Positions 36,375 to 44,822 of a DNA stretch of 64,000 nucleotides are shown here, in pieces. The position numbers and the translations under genes are program-made. Origin of the DNA: Nocardia shimofusensis NBRC 100134 (GTDB lineage Bacteria > Actinomycetota > Actinomycetes > Mycobacteriales > Mycobacteriaceae); contig NZ_BDBT01000004.1 of assembly GCF_001613125.1 (NCBI RefSeq), forward strand, positions 186,001-250,000, written 5' to 3'. The notes under the pieces are model-generated. The model was not told the origin of the DNA. It did not search any database and worked only from the letters and a program-made list of their open reading frames with translations. Within the stretch, counting starts at the first letter, position 1; each line of letters begins with the position of its first letter.

Positions 36375-37673
36375 TCAGCGGTGGAGCACGAGTGGAAGGG
36401 CACTCGGCCCGCGAAGCACGAGTGACGGCTTGTAGTGGACTTCCTCCCGCGGCATGCCCAATGACAGCTGGGAGCAGCGCGAGAGCAGATGTTCGAGCAG
36501 GATCCGGCTCTCCAGTCGGGCGAGTGCGGCGCCGAGACAGCGATGCAGTCCGTGCCCGAACGCCAGATGCCGCTTGTTCGCCCGGCCGAGGTCGAAGCTG
36601 TCCGGATCTGGGTACTGCCGTTCGTCCCGATGGGCGGCACCGACGAGCAGCAGCACCGGCTCGTGCGCCGGGACCGCGGTGCCTGCGATATTCAGATCCT
36701 CGGTCGCGAATCGCCATAGGGAACTGGGTTGGGGACCGTCGTAGCGCAGCGTTTCCTCGATCGCGTCCGCCACGGTGAATCTGCCGTCGCGCACGCCGGC
36801 AAGCTGGTCGGGGTGGTCGAGCAGCGCGAGCAGCACGTCGCCGATCAGCCGGATGGAGCTCTCGTAGCCGGCCACCACCAGCCCCACTGCAGTGGCGATG
36901 AGCTCGTCCGAACTGAGGCCGCCGGAGTCGTCGCCTGCCGCGATCAACTCGGACAGCAGGTCGTCGCCGGGATGCTTGCGCTTGTGCGCCACAAGCTCCT
37001 CGGCGTACTTCATCAGCCCGGCGGTGGCCTCGGGGACCTGCGCCAGCTCCGCGGGATCCGCGGTGAACACCAGATCGCCCCACCGCCGCAGGTCGGCCTC
37101 GTCGCCCGGCTCCGCGCCGATAACCGCGCAGATCGCCCGGACCGACAGCGGCGCCGCGATCCGCGCTATCACATCGACCGGTTCGCCCATCGGCAGCGGG
37201 TCGAGTAGGGCGTCGACCTCCTCGCGAATGGTCTGTTCCCACTGCGTGATTCGGCCTGCTGTGAAGGTGCCCGCAGCCAGGCGACGGACACGCGTGTGGT
37301 CCGGTGGATCGAGGTTGACCATCGTGCGCTCGGCGACCGTGCCCGCCCCGAAGGCCAGGCCCGCCGCGTGGAAATCCGCTGACGCGGAACGGTAGTCGCT
37401 GCTCAGTCGCCGGTCGGCGAAGCCGTGCCGGACGTCGGCGAATCGGCTGACCAGCCACACCCTGATATCGACGAACGGGATGGTGACCGGATATACGGGC
37501 GCGTTGTCCCGTAGCCATGCGTAGAAAGGATAGGGATTCTGGAAGAACTCTGGTGTGAACATCGCCGGAACGGCTGGATCGGGCATCGCCGGAACGGCTG
37601 GATCGGGTACGGACGGAACGGCTGGATCGGGTACGGACGGAACGGCTGGAGTCGGTGGGACGTCATCGGGCAT
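36375..37673 (-). CDS. Cytochrome P450 with a repeat-bearing N-terminus
   Basis: The 432-residue bacterial P450 has the heme-binding FGHGLHRCLG (Cys379), the ExxR motif (Glu307, Arg310) and an I-helix reading AGYESS, where the usual acid-alcohol pair Asp-Thr is replaced by Glu-Ser. Residues 9-38 are a repeated VPDPAVP-type segment made by a 24-bp tandem repeat, before the normal P450 start (FTPEFFQNPYPFYAWLR). The ATG at 37673 has GGGGAG 8 bases upstream; an earlier in-frame start would overlap the predicted promoter. It is the first gene of the minus-strand isonitrile operon, 49 bp before the DJ-1 gene. No ferredoxin gene is next to it. Confidence 0.92.
   Translation of the reverse strand: MPDDVPPTPAVPSVPDPAVPSVPDPAVPAMPDPAVPAMFTPEFFQNPYPFYAWLRDNAPVYPVTIPFVDIRVWLVSRFADVRHGFADRRLSSDYRSASADFHAAGLAFGAGTVAERTMVNLDPPDHTRVRRLAAGTFTAGRITQWEQTIREEVDALLDPLPMGEPVDVIARIAAPLSVRAICAVIGAEPGDEADLRRWGDLVFTADPAELAQVPEATAGLMKYAEELVAHKRKHPGDDLLSELIAAGDDSGGLSSDELIATAVGLVVAGYESSIRLIGDVLLALLDHPDQLAGVRDGRFTVADAIEETLRYDGPQPSSLWRFATEDLNIAGTAVPAHEPVLLLVGAAHRDERQYPDPDSFDLGRANKRHLAFGHGLHRCLGAALARLESRILLEHLLSRCSQLSLGMPREEVHYKPSLVLRGPSALPLVLHR
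37567..37650 (-). repeat. 24-bp tandem repeat in the P450 N-terminus
   Basis: Three 24-bp units start at 37567, 37591 and 37615 (the second and third look identical), followed by a 12-bp partial unit at 37639. They are in frame and encode the Pro/Ala/Val/Asp repeat before the P450 core. Confidence 0.93.
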
Positions 37674-37709
37674 CTGACGAACTCCCCTCGCTGAATACAA
37701 AGCTGCGCA

Positions 37710-37739
37710 ACGGTAACCAGGTCCGAAAACCACCGTCAA
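37710..37739 (-). promoter_or_regulatory. Predicted promoter of the isonitrile operon
   Basis: On the minus strand TTGACG (37739-37734) and TACCGT (37715-37710) are 18 bp apart, which gives a leader of about 30 bases before the P450 ATG. This is a good match to a housekeeping-sigma promoter. Confidence 0.5.
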
Positions 37740-38143
37740 AGGACGTCTCGGCAGGCTGCGTCACATCGCCCACGACTACGGAGGTGGCTGTTGCCGCCCG
37801 AGCCGGAGCGTTCGCCCGGCACCCATCGCCGGTCGTCGCAACGATCGTGATCGCGGACCTACCGGCGTCGGGAGATCCGCGGGCGCTCTGTGACATGCGC
37901 GGCCGGACGGGACGGCCAGGTTTCGGTCATCGCGGAAGTCCACCAAAGTCTCACATTATTCTGCTTGCCGTGCTGTTTCTGGCCGCCGGCCCGATGAAGC
38001 TCGCTCAGCCGAGGGAGAAGCTGGCCGAAGCCGGGGGAAGGCGGGGTGAGTCGAATGGTGCGACGACTCCGGTACGTCGCCGGCCCCGTGGCTTCGCACG
38101 GGTCCGGTGCGCTGATGGCGCCCCCGACGAGCCGCATGGTTGA

Positions 38144-38155
38144 TTGAATATTCAA
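38144..38155. promoter_or_regulatory. Perfect 12-bp AT-rich palindrome TTGAATATTCAA
   Basis: This perfect palindrome sits in an AT-rich pocket of an otherwise G/C-rich stretch. It could be an operator for a dimeric repressor. No start codon lies close by, so the regulated gene is unknown. Confidence 0.3.
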
Positions 38156-38857
38156 AGTGACCATACAATCAAAACTCTGTTGAGTGACAGAACGTCGGGG
38201 TCGGCTCCTATCGGGGAGTGTCGAGAGCTTCCCGAGCATCATGTGTACTGTTTCGTGTGCGGGGGCGCCGACGGCTAGCGAGGGCTCCGGGTTCGTCGAT
38301 TCATCTGCGAGAACCGCGCGGTAGTGCATTTCCTGCCCGAGCCATGGCATTCGGGCGCACCAGGCCAGGTGCATGGAGGAGTGTAGCGAATTGGCCGTGC
38401 CCGTCCCGTTGCAGTCGGGTACATAAGCTGCGGCCGATCTCGGTGCGCCCTGATTCTCGCCCGGTCGGTGATAGGGCTTGAGCATGATCAGATCTCGACG
38501 GCGGGCCGTGGGGATCCTGGATAGCAGCCACCCGAGATGGTGGGCACGACGTCACCGTCGATCGCTCCGGTGCTGCGCGGAAGTCGATGGCTTCCTAGCG
38601 ACAAGCAACCCTGTGTACAGCGTTCTTCGTAGATCCAGCGGCATTGCCCGTGATGTTTTCGAGCCGGCGTGGGCTGTAACTCCGGTTGGTCGCGGCTAGG
38701 GCGTATTGAACGCGATTATCGTTGTGTTGCAATTACTTTGGCTGTCCAGGTCATCATGTCGGCGTCATGGGCAGGTTCGAGCGTGTGGTTCGGGTTCCAC
38801 TTGTGTCCTGTGCGGTCTCTGCGCGCATCCGACAGGGAGCGGTATGTGACTCGTGAC

Positions 38858-38895
38858 ATATCCCTTTCGGGAGGGGGATATACCCCTTGTGGGGT
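38858..38895 (+). promoter_or_regulatory. Two inverted repeats before the SCP2 operon
   Basis: ATATCCC (38858-38864) pairs with GGGATAT (38875-38881), and directly after it ACCCC (38882-38886) pairs with GGGGT (38891-38895) across TTGT. They lie about 85 bp before the SCP2 start and may be operator sites or a small transcript hairpin. Confidence 0.35.
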
Positions 38896-38980
38896 CTGAT
38901 CTTTATTGTTCGGCGGTGATTTGATGGCTTCTGTCAACAAAACAAGCCATCATCCAGAGGCCGGGCACGGGAGTCGAAAT

Positions 38981-39382
38981 ATGGGTTTCTTCAAAGATGC
39001 GGACGAACTCGACGAGTACATCGGAGGAGTGTTTCGCGATGCGGGCGATCACCCCGAATCCGGACCGAAATTGCGGGCTGCCGGCATCGTGATGCGTGTT
39101 CTCTACACCGATCCGGACTGCGAGGTCACGATCGCGTTCCGCGACGACTACCAGGTTTTCGTCGGCCCCACCGAAGTGAAGCCGGATATCACCCTGCTGA
39201 TGCGTGCCGATACCGCCGATCAATTCTGGCGCGGTGACTACAACCTCGCTGTCGGCCTCGCCAAGGGGCAGGTCAAGGCGAAGGGGCCGGTCAACAAGAT
39301 CCTCAAACTGGTGCCGCTGACCAAGCCGCTGTTCCCGATGTACCGCGAGAAGATCGCCCGCAAAGACGCCGAGGTCGCCTGA
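38981..39382 (+). CDS. SCP2 sterol-carrier domain protein
   Basis: The 133-residue protein is a single SCP2-like lipid-binding domain (MGFFKDADEL... with ITLLMRADTADQFWRGDYNLAVGLAKGQVKAKG), soluble and without a signal peptide. I prefer ATG 38981, preceded by GGGAG seven bases upstream. An in-frame ATG at 38924 would add 19 polar residues and lacks a good site. It is the first gene of an operon with alcohol and aldehyde dehydrogenases and a P450 system, so it may bind or present a hydrophobic substrate. Confidence 0.85.
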   Translation: MGFFKDADELDEYIGGVFRDAGDHPESGPKLRAAGIVMRVLYTDPDCEVTIAFRDDYQVFVGPTEVKPDITLLMRADTADQFWRGDYNLAVGLAKGQVKAKGPVNKILKLVPLTKPLFPMYREKIARKDAEVA

Positions 39383-39383
39383 C

Positions 39384-40442
39384 ATGCCCAGCACCATGAA
39401 GGCCGCGGTGCTGAAGGCGCCGCACCGGGTCGAGGTCGAGGACGTCCCGGTTCCCAGCATCGGTGAGCCGACCGACCTGCTGCTCAGAGTGGAGCAGACC
39501 GCGATCTGCGGCACCGATCTGCACCCGTACGAGGGTCGGCTCGAACTCGAGTCCGATATCATTCTCGGCCACGAATTCCTCGGCACGGTCGAGGCGGTCG
39601 GCAGCGCGGTCACCCAGTTCTCCGAGGGCGACCGAGTGGTGTCCTCGTGTGTGGTCAGCTGCGGCTCGTGCTATCAATGCCGTCGCCACCAGCCCGGAAA
39701 CTGCGCGGGCAGTAGAATTTTCGGCCTCGGGCTCGCACTCGGCGATCTCGACGGCGGCCAAGCGGAATACGTGGTGGTGCCGTCCGCGGACCTGACCGCG
39801 CGTGCGGTGCCGACCGGTGGGTCGGCCAACGATGAGGACATCCTGTTCGCCGGCGACATCATGACGACCGGCTACGAAGCCGTCGCGCGGGCGATGCGCC
39901 CCGGAGACAGCGTCGCCGTCGTGGGCGGCGGGCCGGTGGGGCTGTGCGCGGCCATGGCCGCGGTGGCGCTCGGCGCCGGGCAGGTCATCGTGATCGACCG
40001 TGTGAAGGCTCGTCTGAAGGAAGCCGAACGCTACGGGGCGATCGGGGTCGACGCCTCCGAGAACGACCCTGCCGACGCGGTGTTGGATCTGACCGACTGG
40101 CGCGGTGCGGACGTCGTCGTGGACGCGGTCGGACACGAGTCCGCGCTGATCTCGGCCATCGCCTTGGTTCGGGCCGGCGGCACCCTGTCGATCCCCGGTG
40201 TCTACACCGAGGAGAGCCTGACGATTCCGTTCTCGGACTTGTACCTCAAAGGCGTGAAGGTCGAAATGGGCGTTTCCCACATCACAGAATACATGGACGA
40301 GGTGATCGCCCTGATGGGAGCCGGAAAGCTCCGCCCCAGCGACATGATCTCCCACCGGATGGGCCTGAGCGAGGCAGCCGAGGCATACCGCATGTTCGAA
40401 GCCCGCGAAGCGACCAAGATCATCCTCGATCCCAGGAACTGA
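39384..40442 (+). CDS. Zinc-dependent alcohol dehydrogenase (MDR family)
   Basis: The 352-residue protein has catalytic zinc ligands in AICGTDLH and GHEFLG, four structural-zinc cysteines in CGSCYQCRRHQPGNC, and the NAD-binding VVGGGPVGL. It starts one base after the SCP2 stop. In this operon it should oxidise the alcohol made by the P450 to an aldehyde, with the aldehyde dehydrogenase 6 bp downstream doing the next step. Confidence 0.93.
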   Translation: MPSTMKAAVLKAPHRVEVEDVPVPSIGEPTDLLLRVEQTAICGTDLHPYEGRLELESDIILGHEFLGTVEAVGSAVTQFSEGDRVVSSCVVSCGSCYQCRRHQPGNCAGSRIFGLGLALGDLDGGQAEYVVVPSADLTARAVPTGGSANDEDILFAGDIMTTGYEAVARAMRPGDSVAVVGGGPVGLCAAMAAVALGAGQVIVIDRVKARLKEAERYGAIGVDASENDPADAVLDLTDWRGADVVVDAVGHESALISAIALVRAGGTLSIPGVYTEESLTIPFSDLYLKGVKVEMGVSHITEYMDEVIALMGAGKLRPSDMISHRMGLSEAAEAYRMFEAREATKIILDPRN

Positions 40443-40448
40443 GAAGCG

Positions 40449-41969
40449 ATGACTGCTGTAGACGTACGCCATTATCCGATGCGCATCGGTGGCCGGGATG
40501 TCGAAACCGGGCGCGTGCGCGCCATCATCGATCCCAGCGACGAATCCACCGTCGCGACGGTCGCGATGGGCGGCGCCGAACATATCGACGACGCGGTCGG
40601 CGCGGCGAAAGCCGCGTTCGAAGCCGGAGTGTGGGCGCGCAAGACACCGAGTGAACGAGCGGCGGTGATGCGCAGGATCGCCGCCGCGGCCAACGACGTG
40701 ATCGAGGAACTCGTCGAACTCGAGATGTCGGCCAACGGCGCCACCGTTCGGCAGGCGACCGGATTCCATGTCGGTTATGCCTTGGCGCACTTCACCTACT
40801 TCGCCGACCTCATCGAGACCTACAACTGGAAACGGCCCGCGCCGATCGTGACCTTCCCGACGCTTGCGCAGTCGGTGGTGCACCGTGAGCCGATCGGTGT
40901 CGTCGGTGCGATCGCTCCGTGGAATTTCCCGCTGCTGCTGACTCTGTGGAAGGTCGGCCCGGCGCTGGCGGCGGGCAACAGCGTGGTCGTCAAACCCGAC
41001 GAGCACACCCCGCTGTCGATCCTGGCCTTCGCCCGGATCGCCGAGGAGAACGGGTTGCCGCCCGGGGTGCTCAACGTCGTACCGGGCGAGGGCCGTGAAG
41101 CCGGGGCGCGGTTGGCCTCGCATCCGGATGTCGGCAAGATCGCGTTCACCGGATCCACCGAAATCGGGCGTGAGATCATGCGTTTGGCGTCGGGGACGGT
41201 CAAGAACATCACCCTCGAACTCGGCGGTAAAGGTCCCTCGATCGTGCTCGACGACGCCGATCTCGATCTGGCGGTGGACGGGGTTCTCTACGGGTGCTTC
41301 GTCTATTCCGGACAGGTGTGCGAGTCGGGCACACGCGCGATCGTGCCCCACGCGATCTACGACGAGTTCGTTGAACGATTGCTCGAACGGGCCGCGACGA
41401 TCCGCATCGGAGCCACCCGTGACTGGGATACCGACATGGGACCGGTGATCAACGCCAAACAGAAGGCCCGGATCCTCGACTACATCGAAGGCGCTCGCAG
41501 TGACGGGGCGACCGTGGCGCTGGGCGGCAGAACCGTCGAAGGCCACGGGTTCGACAAGGGATTCTGGATCGAGCCGACCATCATCACCGGCGTGCGCAAC
41601 GATATGCGCATCGCACAAGAGGAGGTGTTCGGCCCGGTGCTGTGCGTGATCGCCTACGACGGCGACGACGAAGCGGTCGCGATCGCCAACGACAGCCAGT
41701 ATGGACTGGCCGCGAGTGTGTGGAGCGGTGACAATGAGCGCGCCCTCGCCGTCTCCGAACGAGTCCAGGCGGGCAGCGTCTGGATCAACGACGCGCATCA
41801 GATCAATGCCCAGGTGCCTTTCGGCGGCTACAAGCAGAGCGGAATCGGGCGCGAACTGGGCCCGGATGCCCTCGATGAGTACACCGAGGCCAAGACGATC
41901 CACCTTGATCTGTCGGGGGGGCGTGAACGCAAACCCTTCGACATCTTGCTCAGCCACGCCGACGACTGA
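40449..41969 (+). CDS. NAD(P)-dependent aldehyde dehydrogenase
   Basis: The 506-residue enzyme has the cofactor segment APWNFPLLLTLWK, the general-base Glu in LELGGKGPSIV and the catalytic Cys in SGQVCESGTR. The length is normal for the family. It probably converts the aldehyde from the preceding dehydrogenase to a carboxylic acid, which the acyl-CoA synthetase at 46047 could then activate. Confidence 0.94.
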   Translation: MTAVDVRHYPMRIGGRDVETGRVRAIIDPSDESTVATVAMGGAEHIDDAVGAAKAAFEAGVWARKTPSERAAVMRRIAAAANDVIEELVELEMSANGATVRQATGFHVGYALAHFTYFADLIETYNWKRPAPIVTFPTLAQSVVHREPIGVVGAIAPWNFPLLLTLWKVGPALAAGNSVVVKPDEHTPLSILAFARIAEENGLPPGVLNVVPGEGREAGARLASHPDVGKIAFTGSTEIGREIMRLASGTVKNITLELGGKGPSIVLDDADLDLAVDGVLYGCFVYSGQVCESGTRAIVPHAIYDEFVERLLERAATIRIGATRDWDTDMGPVINAKQKARILDYIEGARSDGATVALGGRTVEGHGFDKGFWIEPTIITGVRNDMRIAQEEVFGPVLCVIAYDGDDEAVAIANDSQYGLAASVWSGDNERALAVSERVQAGSVWINDAHQINAQVPFGGYKQSGIGRELGPDALDEYTEAKTIHLDLSGGRERKPFDILLSHADD

Positions 41970-41998
41970 CCGGCACACTATTCTCAGGAGATCAGAGC

Positions 41999-43333
41999 AT
42001 GACCACCTCGTTCGACGACGCCGAACTGAGTTTCGACGACGACACCGACGCCGACGTCGCACCCACCAATGAGGTCGCCGCGACCAGGACATACGACGAA
42101 CTGAATGTTTCCAGCGACGAGTTCTGGGCTCTCGACGCGCCGCAACGGGAGTTGGTGTTCCAGCAATTGCGTCGCGAGCGGCCGATCAGCTGGCAACGCC
42201 CGATCGAGTCCGCGGTGGTCCCCGACCCCGACGACACCGGATTCTGGGCGGTGGTCAAGCACCGCGACATCATCGAGGTGAGCCAGCGTAACGATGTGTT
42301 CGTCTCCGGTTACGGGGTCATGTTCGATCTGTTGCCGCCGATGTTCCTCGAGATGGCGATGTCGTTCCTTGCCATGGACAACCCGAAACACGACAAGTTG
42401 CGCAAGCTTGTCAGTGCCGCGTTCACCCCGCGTCAGATCCGCAAGATCGACGCCGACATCGCCTCGCGTGCCGAACGGATCGTCGCGGCCGCGGCACAGA
42501 AGCCCGAGATCGACTTCGTCGCCGACATCGCCCGTCATCTGCCGATCGAGATGTTCGGTGACATGTTCGGGGTTCCGCAGGAACTGCGTGCCACCGTCGC
42601 CCACGCCGCCGACGAGATCGTCGCCTGGGCCGACCCGGTACTGCTCGCCGGACGCGACGCGGCCGAAGTCCAGGTCGAAGCCTCCCTGGTCATCCACGAC
42701 ATCGCCGAGCAGTTGATCGCGGAACGGCGGGCCGAACCGCAGAACGACCTGCTCACCAATCTGGTACAGGCCGAAGTCGACGGAGAACGCCTGAGCGACT
42801 TCGAGATCGGCGCGGTGATGGTGCTGATGGCGGTGGCGGGCACCGACACCACCCGCCACACCTCGAGTTTCACCGTCAAGAATCTCACCGACCACCCCGA
42901 GCAGCGAGCCTGGTTGTGGGAGGACTTCGAAGGCCGGATCGGTCTCGCGATCGAGGAGTTCCTGCGGCATGCGTCGGTGGTGCTGAACTTCCGGCGCACC
43001 GCGATCGCGGAGTACGAGCTGGCCGGGCAGCAGATCCTGCCCGGCGACAAGGTCGTGATGATGTACGGATCGGGCAACCGCGACGAGGACGTCTTCGACG
43101 ATCCCGAGGCGTTCGACCTCACGCGCAGCCCGAACCCGCACATCGCCTTCGGCGGCGGCGGTGTGCACTTCTGCCTCGGCAACCAGCTCGCCAAATCGAT
43201 GCTGCGATCACTGTTCCGGGAATTGCACCGGCAGATGCCAGACTTCGAAGCGGGTGAACCGACGCTGATGAAGACCAACTTCATGCGCGGCGTGGTAAGC
43301 CTGCCGTTCCGCACCAATGTCGGGAGCAGGTGA
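41999..43333 (+). CDS. Cytochrome P450 of the catabolic operon
   Basis: The 444-residue P450 has AGTDTT in the I-helix, EEFLRH (ExxR) and FGGGGVHFCLG around the heme Cys. The C-terminal half resembles bacterial P450s that hydroxylate terpenoid or steroid side chains (CYP124/125/142- and CYP108-like), but I cannot fix the subfamily. AGGAG precedes the ATG. It is followed by its own ferredoxin and ferredoxin reductase with single-base overlaps, so a complete electron chain is encoded in one unit. Confidence 0.92.
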   Translation: MTTSFDDAELSFDDDTDADVAPTNEVAATRTYDELNVSSDEFWALDAPQRELVFQQLRRERPISWQRPIESAVVPDPDDTGFWAVVKHRDIIEVSQRNDVFVSGYGVMFDLLPPMFLEMAMSFLAMDNPKHDKLRKLVSAAFTPRQIRKIDADIASRAERIVAAAAQKPEIDFVADIARHLPIEMFGDMFGVPQELRATVAHAADEIVAWADPVLLAGRDAAEVQVEASLVIHDIAEQLIAERRAEPQNDLLTNLVQAEVDGERLSDFEIGAVMVLMAVAGTDTTRHTSSFTVKNLTDHPEQRAWLWEDFEGRIGLAIEEFLRHASVVLNFRRTAIAEYELAGQQILPGDKVVMMYGSGNRDEDVFDDPEAFDLTRSPNPHIAFGGGGVHFCLGNQLAKSMLRSLFRELHRQMPDFEAGEPTLMKTNFMRGVVSLPFRTNVGSR

Positions 43334-43554
43334 TGTCGGTGACGGCGGGTCGATGCACGGTGGTCGTGGACATGGGCAAGTGCTCGGGCCTGGGTCTGTG
43401 CGAAGCGGTGGCGCCGGAGGTATTCGAAATCGGTGACGACGGGGCACTTCTAGTACACCACAACTCGTTCGACCTCGCCGATCGCGCGCTGCTCGAGGAA
43501 GCGGCGGCCTCGTGCCCCACGCAGGCTATCGAAATCCGCGTCGAGGACTCGTGA
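43333..43554 (+). CDS. 3Fe-4S ferredoxin, P450 redox partner
   Basis: The 73-residue ferredoxin has the pattern Cys-x5-Cys (CSGLGLC) and a later CPTQAI, that is three cysteines, typical of 3Fe-4S ferredoxins that serve actinobacterial P450s. The ATG at 43333 overlaps the P450 stop by one base with GGGAG six bases upstream; a GTG one codon earlier is the alternative. Confidence 0.92.
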   Translation: MSVTAGRCTVVVDMGKCSGLGLCEAVAPEVFEIGDDGALLVHHNSFDLADRALLEEAAASCPTQAIEIRVEDS

Positions 43555-44822
43555 TGGGTCGCGACCAGACCCTGGTGGTGGTCGGCGCCGGGCTGGCAGG
43601 TATCCGCGCCTGTGAGTCCGCGCGCCGCGCAAGCCACGAAGGACCGATCGTGCTGGTCGGCGATGAACCGCATCTGCCCTACGACCGCCCGCCACTGTCG
43701 AAAGCCATGCTCGTCGCCCCCGACGACGCGCAGGTGGACGTGCAGTTGCGCCCGGCCTCGGTGCTCGAGGACGAACTCGGCGTGCGGGTGCTGACCTCCA
43801 CCACCGCGCTCGCGCTGGACACCGAACGCCGAAACCTGCACACCACTGGGGGAGACCTCGGCTACGACGAACTGATCATCGCCAGCGGCGCAACGGCGCG
43901 TCGACTGCCCGAAGACCGGAAATACTCGGGAATCCTCGCGCTACGCACGCTCGACGACGCGCGCCGCGTACGCAAGGCCCTGAGCAACCGAGCACGTGTC
44001 GTCGTAATCGGTGCAGGCTTCATCGGTTCCGAAATCGCCTCCGCGGCAAGAAAACTGGGTGCGGCGGTGACGATCGTGGAAAGCGCCCCGGCACCGTTGA
44101 TCCGCTCGCTCGGGACACAGATCGGAGCGTTGTGCGCGGATCTGCACCGAGACCACGGAACGGATCTACGGCTGGATACGACCATCACCGCCATCCATCC
44201 TCGCGACGACGCCGAACCGGATGCCGATGGCCGCTATCCGGTCGGTGCCGTCGAACTCTCTGATGGCACCACCCTGCACGCCGACGTCGTCGTCGCGGGA
44301 ATCGGCGCGAGTCCTTCCACGGCATGGCTGAAGAACTCGGGAGTCCAGCTGCATCACCGCGACGGCGGCGTGATGTGCGACGAGCACTTGGCGGCCGTGG
44401 ACGAGACCGGGGCGGCGATCGCGCACGTGTGGGCGGCCGGAGACGTCGCGCACTGGCCGAACCCGCTGTTCGACCGCACGATGCGACTCGAACACTGGAC
44501 CAGTGCGGCCGATCAGGGCGCGCTCGCGGCCCGCAACGCGCTCGCGGCCCCCGAAGATCGCAGACCCTACTCGACAGTGCCGTACTTCTGGTCGGACTGG
44601 TACGAGACCCGAATCCAGTTCGTCGGCGTACCGCAGGCCGAGGAGGTCCTCGTGCAACACCGGCGAGACGAACGAGGCGGGACCGTCGCGCTCTACCGAG
44701 CCGGTCAGCGGCTGATCGGGGTCCTCACAATCGGACGGCCCGACCTGATCATGAAATACCGCCGACTCGTCGCTGGGAGCGCGACGTTTCAGGAGGGAGT
44801 GGATTTCGGTGCGGCGAGCTGA
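43554..44822 (+). CDS. NAD(P)H-dependent ferredoxin reductase
   Basis: The 422-residue flavoprotein is of the putidaredoxin-reductase type: FAD motif VVVGAGLAGIRACE with LPYDRPPLSK, NAD motif VVIGAGFIGSEIA and a late WAAGDVAHW. The start overlaps the ferredoxin stop by one base. It passes electrons to the 3Fe-4S ferredoxin and then the P450. Its 3' end overlaps the convergent LuxR gene by 74 bp, a long antisense overlap. Confidence 0.93.
   Translation: MGRDQTLVVVGAGLAGIRACESARRASHEGPIVLVGDEPHLPYDRPPLSKAMLVAPDDAQVDVQLRPASVLEDELGVRVLTSTTALALDTERRNLHTTGGDLGYDELIIASGATARRLPEDRKYSGILALRTLDDARRVRKALSNRARVVVIGAGFIGSEIASAARKLGAAVTIVESAPAPLIRSLGTQIGALCADLHRDHGTDLRLDTTITAIHPRDDAEPDADGRYPVGAVELSDGTTLHADVVVAGIGASPSTAWLKNSGVQLHHRDGGVMCDEHLAAVDETGAAIAHVWAAGDVAHWPNPLFDRTMRLEHWTSAADQGALAARNALAAPEDRRPYSTVPYFWSDWYETRIQFVGVPQAEEVLVQHRRDERGGTVALYRAGQRLIGVLTIGRPDLIMKYRRLVAGSATFQEGVDFGAAS

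Larger units (their letters stand above)
37740..38980. other. 1.2-kb region without a convincing gene
   Basis: All open frames here have poor codon bias and no family resemblance. The region separates the biosynthetic cluster from a catabolic operon. It is locally more AT-rich and contains a 12-bp palindrome at 38144-38155 and two adjacent inverted repeats at 38858-38895 before the SCP2 gene. It may contain decayed sequence as well as promoters. Confidence 0.6.

Noticed and set aside
37567..37650. Tandem repeat considered as a CRISPR-like array
   Set aside because: No spacers; the units are contiguous, in frame and coding.
37859..38485. 208-codon minus-strand frame in the gene-poor region
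   Set aside because: No recognisable domain, weak codon bias, many Arg/Pro/Ser residues typical of chance frames.
39303..42092. Long minus-strand open frame opposite alcohol and aldehyde dehydrogenases
   Set aside because: It reads as His/Arg/Asp-rich non-family sequence opposite well-defined enzymes.
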